From: Bacilli bacterium
Lineage (GTDB): Bacteria; Bacillota_I; Bacilli_A; RF39; UBA660
DNA length: 39,051 nucleotides
Direction: 5' to 3'
Assembly: GCA_918219625.1 (NCBI GenBank)
Contig: CAKJXT010000044.1
Span: forward strand, 1-39,051
Part shown: positions 8,240 through 15,065 of the stretch, one piece after another
How the letters are laid out: every line of letters starts with the position of its first letter
Numbering within the stretch: position 1 is the first letter of the stretch
Notes under the pieces: generated by a model
Seen by the model: only the letters and a program-made list of their open reading frames with translations
Told to the model about the DNA's origin: nothing
The model's database searches: none
Position numbers and translations under genes: made by a program

Positions 8240-8731
8240 ATGCAAAGTGAATATAGCGAATTTATTAAAAAAGCATATGCGATGGGCAGAGTTAAAGATT
8301 TAAGTGATGCTTTTAAAGACTATCCTCCTGAAGAGGAATGGCATCACGGGGATGCAATAAGCTATCTTGGTGAAAGTAATGTTGAGTATTTAGCTAACTA
8401 TAGTGTTGGTGATATTGTATATGTTAAAGAATTTTTATATCCTGATGGTAGCGCGGGTCGGAATCATTTATTTGTTATTGTTGACAAAGATAATATTGCT
8501 GTTCCACTTGACTATTTTGGTATGATTATTTCTTCTAAAGTAAACAAGCTAAATTATAAATCAAATAAATTATTAAAGAAAGATAGTATTAATAATTTAA
8601 ATAAAGATAGCATTGTTAAAACAGATAGTGTTTATAAAATCTCAAATGAACATATTTTATATAAGGTTGGTAGGGTTGATGATTTTAGATTAGAACAATA
8701 TAAGATGTGTTTTTTAGAAAATATCAAGTAA
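8240..8731 (+). CDS. MazF/PemK-like protein
   Basis: The 163-residue protein has a central part that fits the MazF/PemK fold: GDIVYV (57-62), a SAGRNHLFVIVD strand (71-82), a middle region rich in Lys and Asn, NKDSIVKTDSVYKI and a final KVGRVD. MazF proteins are mRNA endoribonucleases in toxin-antitoxin pairs, but no separate antitoxin gene is adjacent. Residues 1-50 (acidic, with YPPEEEWHHGD) are not part of MazF and could be a built-in regulatory segment; that is inference. The start follows GAGGTGA. The gene is flanked by its own promoter and terminator. Assignment rests on pattern only. Confidence 0.6.
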   Translation: MQSEYSEFIKKAYAMGRVKDLSDAFKDYPPEEEWHHGDAISYLGESNVEYLANYSVGDIVYVKEFLYPDGSAGRNHLFVIVDKDNIAVPLDYFGMIISSKVNKLNYKSNKLLKKDSINNLNKDSIVKTDSVYKISNEHILYKVGRVDDFRLEQYKMCFLENIK

Positions 8732-8750
8732 GTAAATACTTACTTTTTTT
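8726..8750 (+). terminator. Terminator after the MazF-like gene
   Basis: AAGTAAGT (8726-8733), a 4-base loop, ACTTACTT (8738-8745), then T. The stop codon (8729-8731) lies in the 5' arm. It shares both arms with the terminator at 8168. Confidence 0.85.
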
Positions 8751-8760
8751 CTTTATATTA

Positions 8761-8789
8761 TTGCGAAAGTTTTATAAATAAGTTATAAT
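8761..8789 (+). promoter_or_regulatory. Promoter of ackA-nrnA
   Basis: TTGCGA (8761-8766), a 17-base spacer, TATAAT (8784-8789). Confidence 0.7.
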
Positions 8790-8816
8790 AATTTGTGTAG
8801 AAATGAGGTTATGTTA

Positions 8817-9992
8817 ATGAAGGTTTTATCTATTAATGCTGGTAGTTCTTCTATGAAGTTCACTGCTTATGAAATGCCAGAAGAGGAAGTATTGATTTCT
8901 GGTTATATTGAAAGAATTGGTATAGGAGATAGTTTTTATACTTTAAAGGTTAATGGAGATAAAGTTGAAAAACATGTTGATGTAGTTGATCATAAACAAG
9001 CTTTTGAAATTGTTGTTGATGAACTTAAGAATTATAAAATTGTTGAATCATTAGATGAGATTAAAGCAATGGGACATCGTATAGTTCAAGGTGGTAGTTA
9101 TTTTGATAAGTCTGTTGTTGTAGATGAAGATGTAATGATGAAGATTGAGGAGTTAGCGCCACTTGCTCCTTTACATAATCCAGCTGCTTTAGTTGGAATT
9201 CGTGCTGCATTAGAGGTTTTCCCTGATGCATTACAAGTAGTAGTGTTTGATACTGCTTTCCATCAAACTATGGCTGAGGATAAGTATTTATATGCTCTTC
9301 CTTATGAGTGGTGTAAAGATTATAATGTTCGTAGATTCGGTGCTCATGGTACTAGTCATAAATATGTTAGTGGACGTGCTAATGAGATATTAGGTCGTAC
9401 TGATACTAAACTAATTACTTGTCATATTGGTAGTGGATGTAGTATAAGTGCTGTTTTAAATGGTAAGTGTTATGATACTTCAATGGGTCTTACTCCAAAT
9501 GCGGGTCTTGTTATGGGTACTCGTTGCGGTGATATTGATGCTACTATTTTACCTTATATGATTAGAAAAGGTTTTAGCGTTGATGAGTTAGATACTATTA
9601 TGAATAAGAAGAGTGGTTTCTTAGGTATTAGTGGTAAGTATAGTGATGCTCGTGACATTTTAGGTGGATGTAGTAATGGTGAAGAGCGTTCTATATTAGC
9701 TCGTGATATGTTTGTTAATCGTGTTGTTGATTATATTGCTAAGTATTATTTTTCAATGGGCGGATGTGATATGATCGTATTTACTGCTGGAATGGGTGAA
9801 AAGTCTAGACCGTTTAGAGCAGAGATTATGAAGAGATTAAGTGTTATTGGTATTTATCTTGATGAGGATGCTAATGAGAAGTGTTTTGGAACTGAAGCTA
9901 TGATTTCAACTGAAGATTCAAAGATTCCTTGTTATGTAATTCCTACAGATGAAGAAGTAATGATTGCTCGTGATGCATTTAATCTTTTATAG
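8817..9992 (+). CDS. ackA: Acetate kinase
   Basis: AckA makes ATP and acetate from acetyl phosphate, the main ATP-yielding step of acetate fermentation. The 391-residue protein has the ASKHA-fold signatures: INAGSSSMKF (6-15), GHRIVQGG, FDTAFHQTM, FGAHGTSHKYV, CHIGSGCSISAV, a long SMGLTPNAGLVMGTRCGDID segment, and TAGMGEKS near the C-terminus. The start at 8817 (MKVLSINAG) is chosen because GAGG is 8 bases upstream; the ATG at 8811 would be only 2 bases from it. nrnA follows after 14 bases. No phosphotransacetylase gene is in the window. Confidence 0.96.
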   Translation: MKVLSINAGSSSMKFTAYEMPEEEVLISGYIERIGIGDSFYTLKVNGDKVEKHVDVVDHKQAFEIVVDELKNYKIVESLDEIKAMGHRIVQGGSYFDKSVVVDEDVMMKIEELAPLAPLHNPAALVGIRAALEVFPDALQVVVFDTAFHQTMAEDKYLYALPYEWCKDYNVRRFGAHGTSHKYVSGRANEILGRTDTKLITCHIGSGCSISAVLNGKCYDTSMGLTPNAGLVMGTRCGDIDATILPYMIRKGFSVDELDTIMNKKSGFLGISGKYSDARDILGGCSNGEERSILARDMFVNRVVDYIAKYYFSMGGCDMIVFTAGMGEKSRPFRAEIMKRLSVIGIYLDEDANEKCFGTEAMISTEDSKIPCYVIPTDEEVMIARDAFNLL

Positions 9993-10006
9993 AAAAGAGT
10001 GTATAT

Positions 10007-10963
10007 ATGTATAAAAAGGTGTGTAAGAAAATATATAAATTAATTAAAAAGTATGACAGTATTGTTATTGCTCGTCATGTTGGACCTGACCCTGATGCTT
10101 TAGGAAGTCAACTTGCTTTAAAGGAGACTATTTTAACTACTTTTCCAAATAAGAAGGTGTATGCAGTTGGTCATCCTGCTTCTAGATTTAAGTATTTAGG
10201 GGATTTAGATGGCATTGATGAAGAAATTATGAGTAAGTCTTTATTATTTGTTTTGGATACTCCTAACAAATGTAGAGTTGATGGATTTATTGGAAGTCCA
10301 GCTTATTCTATTAAGATTGATCATCATCCTTTTGTAGAAGAGTTTTGTGATATTGAATGGATTGATGATTCTTCTTGTAGTGTTGCTCAAATGATTTTAG
10401 AGTTGATATTCAATACTGATTTAAAGTTAAATAGTAGTATTGCTAGTAAGATATATACTGGTATTATTGCTGATACTAATCGATTTATGTTTTCTTATAC
10501 TTCTAGTAAAACATTTTCGTTGGTTTCTAAGTTAATGCGTGAGACTAATTTTGATTTTGTTTCTACTTATAATGATTTGTATTTAAGACCTATTAAAGAG
10601 GTTAAATTTGAAGGCTATATTGTTAATAATATGACTGTTACTGAAAATGGTTTTGGTTATCTTAAGATTACTCAAGAAATGCTTGATTTATATGGTGTAG
10701 ATGCTGCTACTGCTGGTAATATGGTTAATAATTTTAATTATATTGATGAAATTTTAGCTTGGGCTGTATTTACTGTTGATAATAATAACGGTGGTACTAT
10801 AAGAGGTAATATTAGATCTCGTGGTCCTGTTATTAATGAAGTTGCTGCTAATTATGGTGGTGGTGGTCATAAACTTGCTAGTGGGGTAAGACTTAAGACT
10901 TTTGAAGAAGTTGACAATATGGTTGCTGATTTAGATAAAGTGTGTGCAGATTTTAAATTATAG
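10007..10963 (+). CDS. nrnA: DHH phosphoesterase, NrnA-type
   Basis: NrnA-type DHH/DHHA1 enzymes degrade nanoRNA and dephosphorylate pAp or cyclic-dinucleotide breakdown products. Over 318 residues it shows HVGPDPDALGS (24-34), an Asp pair region LFVLDTPN, the DHH motif KIDHHP (about 103-108) and the DHHA1 substrate motif GGGGHKLASG (284-293). It is 14 bases downstream of ackA behind AAGAG, so probably co-transcribed. The stop overlaps by 11 bases the end of a convergent minus-strand gene. The exact substrate cannot be read from sequence. Confidence 0.88.
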   Translation: MYKKVCKKIYKLIKKYDSIVIARHVGPDPDALGSQLALKETILTTFPNKKVYAVGHPASRFKYLGDLDGIDEEIMSKSLLFVLDTPNKCRVDGFIGSPAYSIKIDHHPFVEEFCDIEWIDDSSCSVAQMILELIFNTDLKLNSSIASKIYTGIIADTNRFMFSYTSSKTFSLVSKLMRETNFDFVSTYNDLYLRPIKEVKFEGYIVNNMTVTENGFGYLKITQEMLDLYGVDAATAGNMVNNFNYIDEILAWAVFTVDNNNGGTIRGNIRSRGPVINEVAANYGGGGHKLASGVRLKTFEEVDNMVADLDKVCADFKL

Positions 10964-11339
10964 GATTTTCTATGTCTGATATTTCATCTCCTGATGGAGT
11001 GATTGATACAACATAGAATACTATTAAAGCTGCAATTACTGATAGAATTGATGCTGTAATTTGAAGGTAGTAGACTAATAAGTCTTCGCCTTCTTTTTTT
11101 GATATTTGATATAGTTTGTAGTTTATTATTAAGAATGTAATTGTTGTAATTAATATTATTAGTCTATTTATATATGATATTTTATATGTTTGTTTTTTAT
11201 TGAACAATGTTTTTTTGTTTTGAAGACTTAGTTTTTGGTTGTATGTGAGTAGCAGCGATATTACTGTTGTTACTATTATTATTAAGAGTGTTATTATTTG
11301 AATATTTATTTGTTTTATTTCTTCATTTTTATCTTTCAT
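10953..11339 (-). CDS. Small three-helix membrane protein
   Basis: This is an unrecognised protein of 128 residues if it starts at the ATG at 11339 (MKDKNEEIKQ); an in-frame TTG at 11378 would add 13 residues. There are three hydrophobic segments (about 13-33, 58-76 and 91-113) with basic loops and a short acidic C-terminal tail. No good Shine-Dalgarno precedes either start, but two TATAAT sequences (plus 11343-11354) lie immediately upstream, so the mRNA may be nearly leaderless. The arrangement resembles that of the 127-aa protein at 31984. It converges on and overlaps nrnA by 11 bases. Confidence 0.6.
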   Translation of the reverse strand: MKDKNEEIKQINIQIITLLIIIVTTVISLLLTYNQKLSLQNKKTLFNKKQTYKISYINRLIILITTITFLIINYKLYQISKKEGEDLLVYYLQITASILSVIAALIVFYVVSITPSGDEISDIENPII

Positions 11340-11637
11340 TCTATTATAATTATATTCTTTATTTTTTTTAAAATACAAAATTACATTTTTTTGATAAAAT
11401 TGATTTTTTTGTTTTTTTAATTTTTTATTTTTTTTAATTTTTTATAAAAAATGTTACTGTTAATTATCGGTTTATGTGTTTAGAATACAAGGTAAAAGTC
11501 ATTTTTTTATTTTTTACATATTTTTTTTAAAATAAAAAATGTAAATTAACATAAAATTTTTATTTTTGATTTTTGTTGTAAAATAAGGGGAAAATAAATA
11601 CCACGAACAATTGTTCTAAAAAATGTTGTAAAATGTA
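11340..11637. other. AT-rich intergenic region upstream of nrdD
   Basis: No gene is supported in these 300 bases. The stretch has long T-runs at about 11385-11450, a GTTGTAAAAT direct repeat (11575-11584 and 11625-11634, 50 bases apart) and the palindrome described separately at 11604-11617. ORFs called here on the minus strand are low-complexity shadows. Confidence 0.6.
11604..11617 (+). promoter_or_regulatory. Candidate LexA (SOS) operator or other palindromic site
   Basis: CGAACAATTGTTCT contains the perfect 12-base palindrome GAACAATTGTTC. It matches the Gram-positive LexA pattern CGAAC-N4-GTTCG except for the last base. It lies 20 bases upstream of the nrdD -35 box. Regulation by LexA is inference; lexA itself is not in the window. 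Confidence 0.4.
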
Positions 11638-11666
11638 TTGACTTGCTTTTTTTTTTGATATAAAAT
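11638..11666 (+). promoter_or_regulatory. Promoter of the nrdD operon
   Basis: TTGACT (11638-11643), a 17-base spacer containing a T-run, TAAAAT (11661-11666). Confidence 0.7.
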
Positions 11667-11701
11667 TAGGGTGTATAAAGGTAGTAGGAGGAAGCATAAA
11701 A

Positions 11702-14008
11702 ATGACAAAAACAGTTACAGAAGATGTATTAAGCAATCTTAAAGTTTTAAAGCGTAATGGTAGAAAACTTGTAGATTTTGATAAAGCAAAGATTGCGATT
11801 GCGATTAAAAAGGGATTTGACAGCATATCTATCGATGATGAAGTTAAATACACTGACAAAGATATACAAAAAGTATATAAGGGTGTAATTAAGAAGATTG
11901 AAAAGATAGCGCAAGATAGTGACAAAATTAAAATTGAAGAGATTCAAGATTTAATTGAGGATGAACTAAAAAAAGATGGTTATGAAGATGTTTATACTTC
12001 ATTTTCTGAATATAGAGAGAGAAGAAATAATTCTCGTAAGTTATTCTTTGATGAAAAGAAGACTCATAAGTTCTTAAAATCTATTGAGGGTTTAGGACTT
12101 AAGAGCGCGAATGATGAAGATGCAAAAAGAGAAAACGCAAATGTAGATGGGGATACTGCTATGGGTACTATGTTACAATATGGCGCTACTGTTTCCAAAG
12201 AATTTGCTAAATCTTATTTAATGAAGTCTAAGTTTGGTGAGGCTCATGATGATGGAGATATTCATATTCATGATTTGGATTTCATGGCAATGGGTACTAC
12301 AACTTGTATGCAAATTGAGCTTGATAGATTATTTAAAAACGGATTTTCTACAGGACATGGTTTCTTAAGATGTCCTAATGACATTATGTCTTATTCAGCA
12401 CTTGCTGCTATTGCTATTCAAGCAAATCAAAATGATCAACATGGTGGACAATCAATTCCTGCATTTGATTTCTATATGGCTCCTGGTGTTTTAAAGACAT
12501 TTAAGAGACAATTTAAACAACAAATCTATGATTTACTTGATTATATGGGTCTTACAAGTTTTGTAAATATGGATAAGGTTGTTGCTGTTATCGATAAGTT
12601 AAATAGTATTGATGTTGATGTTACTATTTTTGAAAATTTCTATAAAGATTCTGATTCTTTATTAAGATTATTTAGTAAGAGTTATGAAAAAGCTATTGAA
12701 AAAACTAATAGAATTACTTATCAAGCAATGGAAGCTTTTATTCATAATTTAAATACAATGCATTCTAGAGCTGGTGCTCAAGTACCATTTTCTTCTATAA
12801 ATTTTGGTACTGATACTTCTTCTGAAGGTAGAATGGTTATTTCTAATTTACTACTTGCTATTGATGCTGGTTTAGGTCATGGTGAGACTCCAATATTCCC
12901 AGTTTCAATATTTAAAGTAAAAGATGGAGTTAACTATAATAAGACTGATAAGAATTATGATTTATTTAGACTTGCATGTAAGGTTTCTGCTAAGAGATTA
13001 TTCCCTAACTTTGCATTCTTGGATGCTCCATTTAACTTAGCTTTCTATAAAGCTGGAGATGTTCGTAGTGAAGTTGCATACATGGGATGTCGTACTCGTG
13101 TTATGGCTGATGTTACTGATTTAAATAATCAAACTACTGGTGGTCGTGGTAATTTAAGTTTCACTTCTATTAATTTACCTAGAATCGCTATTAAACATGG
13201 TATTTGCTTAGGTGAAAGATCTAAAGCTGATATGGAAGGTTTCTATGCTGAATTAACTGAAAAGATGGAACTTGTTCGTGATCAATTATTAGAAAGATTT
13301 GAGGTTCAATGTAATAAGAGATGTTATAATTTCCCATTCTTATTACAACAAGGTGTTTGGACAGATGGGGATAAGTTAAAACCTACTGATAGATTAAGAA
13401 AGATTTTAAAACATGGTAGTTTAGGAATTGGTTTTATCGGTTTAGCTGAAACTTTAAAAGCTTTAATTGGTGAGCATCATGGTGAATCTTCAAAAGCTCA
13501 AAAGTTGGGCCAAGAAATAATTGGGTTTATGAGAAAAAAATGTGACGAATTTGCTAGTGAATACAATTTGAATTTTACTTTACTTGCTACTCCTGCTGAA
13601 GGATTATCTGGAAGATTTGTTAATATAGATAGAGCTATATATGGAAAGATTAAAGGCGTAACTGATAGAGCTTACTACACAAATTCATTCCATGTACCAG
13701 TTTATTACAATATAAGTATTGCTGATAAGATTAAGTTAGAAGCACCATATCATAATTTAACTAATGGTGGTCATATTACTTATATTGAACTTGATGGTAA
13801 TACTGTTATGAATGTTGATGCATTCGAAAGTGTTATTAGATTAATGAAAGAAAGTGGGATTGGATACGGAGCTATAAACCATCCAGTTGATAGAGATCCA
13901 GTTTGTGGATATGTTGGTGTTATTGGTGATGTTTGTCCAGGATGTGGAAGAAAAGAATTCGAAGCTATTCCACTAGAAGTTATAAATAATTTAGATTGTA
14001 ATTGTTAA
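11702..14008 (+). CDS. nrdD: Anaerobic ribonucleoside-triphosphate reductase, catalytic part without glycyl-radical tail
   Basis: NrdD reduces NTPs to dNTPs under anaerobic conditions using a glycyl radical. The 768-residue product has an N-terminal ATP-cone (about 9-100, beginning LKVLKRNGRKLVDFDKAKI) and the large barrel domain, including YMGCRTRVMADV with a conserved Cys. Near the C-terminus is a metal-site segment VCGYVGVIGDVCPGCGR with Cys735, 745 and 748, and the protein ends LDCNC. The usual final segment with the radical glycine is missing and is encoded by the next gene in another frame. The start follows AGGAGGAAG. The stop TAA is embedded in the next gene's Shine-Dalgarno (TAAGGAGG), so the two are tightly coupled. 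Confidence 0.93.
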   Translation: MTKTVTEDVLSNLKVLKRNGRKLVDFDKAKIAIAIKKGFDSISIDDEVKYTDKDIQKVYKGVIKKIEKIAQDSDKIKIEEIQDLIEDELKKDGYEDVYTSFSEYRERRNNSRKLFFDEKKTHKFLKSIEGLGLKSANDEDAKRENANVDGDTAMGTMLQYGATVSKEFAKSYLMKSKFGEAHDDGDIHIHDLDFMAMGTTTCMQIELDRLFKNGFSTGHGFLRCPNDIMSYSALAAIAIQANQNDQHGGQSIPAFDFYMAPGVLKTFKRQFKQQIYDLLDYMGLTSFVNMDKVVAVIDKLNSIDVDVTIFENFYKDSDSLLRLFSKSYEKAIEKTNRITYQAMEAFIHNLNTMHSRAGAQVPFSSINFGTDTSSEGRMVISNLLLAIDAGLGHGETPIFPVSIFKVKDGVNYNKTDKNYDLFRLACKVSAKRLFPNFAFLDAPFNLAFYKAGDVRSEVAYMGCRTRVMADVTDLNNQTTGGRGNLSFTSINLPRIAIKHGICLGERSKADMEGFYAELTEKMELVRDQLLERFEVQCNKRCYNFPFLLQQGVWTDGDKLKPTDRLRKILKHGSLGIGFIGLAETLKALIGEHHGESSKAQKLGQEIIGFMRKKCDEFASEYNLNFTLLATPAEGLSGRFVNIDRAIYGKIKGVTDRAYYTNSFHVPVYYNISIADKIKLEAPYHNLTNGGHITYIELDGNTVMNVDAFESVIRLMKESGIGYGAINHPVDRDPVCGYVGVIGDVCPGCGRKEFEAIPLEVINNLDCNC

Positions 14009-14019
14009 GGAGGATTATT

Positions 14020-14199
14020 ATGGAAAAATTAGTTGGTGAAGGTAAGGGTTTTGAGAGAATTAGAAGAGTTACTGGATATTTAGCTGGTGATGTTGGTAGA
14101 TTTAATAATGCTAAAAGAGCAGAAGAAAAAGATCGTGTAAAACATACTGGAATTAAAGATGTATTAAAATGTAACTCTCAATGTAAAGAAGCAAAATAG
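14020..14199 (+). CDS. Stand-alone glycyl-radical domain of NrdD (59 aa)
   Basis: This 59-residue protein contains RIRRVTGYLAGDVGRFNNAK, the pattern of the C-terminal glycyl-radical segment of NrdD, with Gly19 the likely radical residue. The rest is basic and acidic and ends with Cys51 and Cys55. It is in a different frame from nrdD and has its own strong ribosome-binding site, AAGGAGG, 6 bases before ATG. It is followed by nrdG, the activase that would install the radical, after a single base. The simplest reading is a two-chain enzyme in which this chain inserts into the NrdD barrel, as YfiD/GrcA does for damaged pyruvate formate-lyase. A decayed frameshift is less likely given the precise ribosome-binding site and intact downstream sequence. 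Confidence 0.85.
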   Translation: MEKLVGEGKGFERIRRVTGYLAGDVGRFNNAKRAEEKDRVKHTGIKDVLKCNSQCKEAK

Positions 14200-14200
14200 T

Positions 14201-14758
14201 ATGAAAATCAGACTTGCTGCTGATTTACAAAAAGATAGTATTGTAGATGGACCTGGTATAAGAACAGTTATTTGGACACAAGGTTGCCCTCATAACTGTT
14301 TTGGGTGCCATAATCCTTCTACACATGATTTTAATAGTGGAGAGTTAATTGATGTTGATTTGATTAAGTCAGAAATTGATGATCTTGTCTTTCAAAATGG
14401 GATTACATTTTCTGGTGGTGATCCTATGTGTCAGCCTGATGCATGTTATGAGATTGCTAAATATGCAATTTCTAAAGGATTAAATATATGGTGTTATACT
14501 GGTTATACTTTTGAACAGTTATTAGAACTTGGTAAGAAGAAAAAAGGTATTATGGACTTCTTATCTTGCATTGATGTTTTAGTTGATGGTAAGTTTATGA
14601 TGGAAAAGAGAAGTTTGAACGCTAAGTATTGTGGTTCTACTAATCAAAGACTTATTGATGTTAAAAAGAGTTTAGCAAGTTCCAAAGTTTGTTTATGGGA
14701 AGATATATCTTCTAAGAGTATAATATCATTTAAGAGAAATGAACATATATACGTATAA
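14201..14758 (+). CDS. nrdG: Anaerobic ribonucleotide reductase activase
   Basis: NrdG is the radical-SAM enzyme that generates the glycyl radical on NrdD. The 185-residue protein carries the CxxxCxxC cluster motif as CPHNCFGC (Cys29, 33, 36), the preceding DGPGIRTVIWTQG and the SAM-binding FSGGDPM (70-76). It starts one base after the stop of the glycyl-radical gene, with only a weak AAAGAAG upstream, so translation is probably coupled. A terminator begins within its last codons. Confidence 0.95.
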   Translation: MKIRLAADLQKDSIVDGPGIRTVIWTQGCPHNCFGCHNPSTHDFNSGELIDVDLIKSEIDDLVFQNGITFSGGDPMCQPDACYEIAKYAISKGLNIWCYTGYTFEQLLELGKKKKGIMDFLSCIDVLVDGKFMMEKRSLNAKYCGSTNQRLIDVKKSLASSKVCLWEDISSKSIISFKRNEHIYV

Positions 14759-14783
14759 GACATTGTTTAATGTCTTATTTTTT
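14755..14783 (+). terminator. Terminator after nrdG, with a -35 box in the loop
   Basis: ATAAGACATT (14755-14764), loop GTTT, AATGTCTTAT (14769-14778), then T. The nrdG stop is in the 5' arm. The loop supplies the -35 box of the next promoter. Confidence 0.85.
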
Positions 14784-14791
14784 GTTATAAT
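14763..14791 (+). promoter_or_regulatory. Promoter of the giant gene, fused to the nrdG terminator
   Basis: TTGTTT (14763-14768) in the terminator loop, a 17-base spacer covering the 3' arm and U-tract, then TGT-TATAAT (14786-14791), an extended -10. Confidence 0.65.
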
Positions 14792-14831
14792 TTATGTATA
14801 AGATAATGATAATAGTAGGGTGATAGTAATT

Positions 14832-15065
14832 ATGGGAATATTTGATTTTAGAAAAAAAGAAAAAAATCTTGATTATGTAATTCGAAAGATGAAGAAGAAG
14901 TTAAGCCCAGATGATGCTGAAAAATTTTTATTATCTTCAGATGATTCAAGTAAAGCTTTGGGATTACTTTTTCACTATAATAAAGTAGAGTTTTCACAGG
15001 ATATATTGAATATATTTAGGAAGCATCCTGATTGGGTAGAAAAAAATCATATGAATATTTATTAA
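14832..15065 (+). CDS. N-terminal part of the giant protein, frame 1
   Basis: This 77-residue ORF (MGIFDFRKKEKN...) starts at ATG 14832 with GGGTGA 8 bases upstream. It reads smoothly as charged helical sequence up to KHPDWVEK and then leaves the frame at a run of seven A (15040-15046), ending at TAA 15063. After a one-base backward shift at this run the next frame continues with SYEYLLKSLDEDVL in the same style, and the HPDW segment matches the HPEL/NPEL repeat starts of the large protein. It is therefore best read as the 5' exon-like part of the giant gene, separated by a frameshift, a slippage site or a sequence error. Confidence 0.65.
   Translation: MGIFDFRKKEKNLDYVIRKMKKKLSPDDAEKFLLSSDDSSKALGLLFHYNKVEFSQDILNIFRKHPDWVEKNHMNIY

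Noticed and set aside
11560..11947. Minus-strand ORFs at the start of nrdD
   Set aside because: Overlap the nrdD ATP-cone and its promoter; low-complexity composition typical of antisense frames.
13980..14030. Programmed frameshift joining nrdD and the glycyl-radical ORF
   Set aside because: The Shine-Dalgarno is downstream of the nrdD stop and ideally spaced for ATG 14020. There is no slippery run before the stop. Separate translation is simpler.
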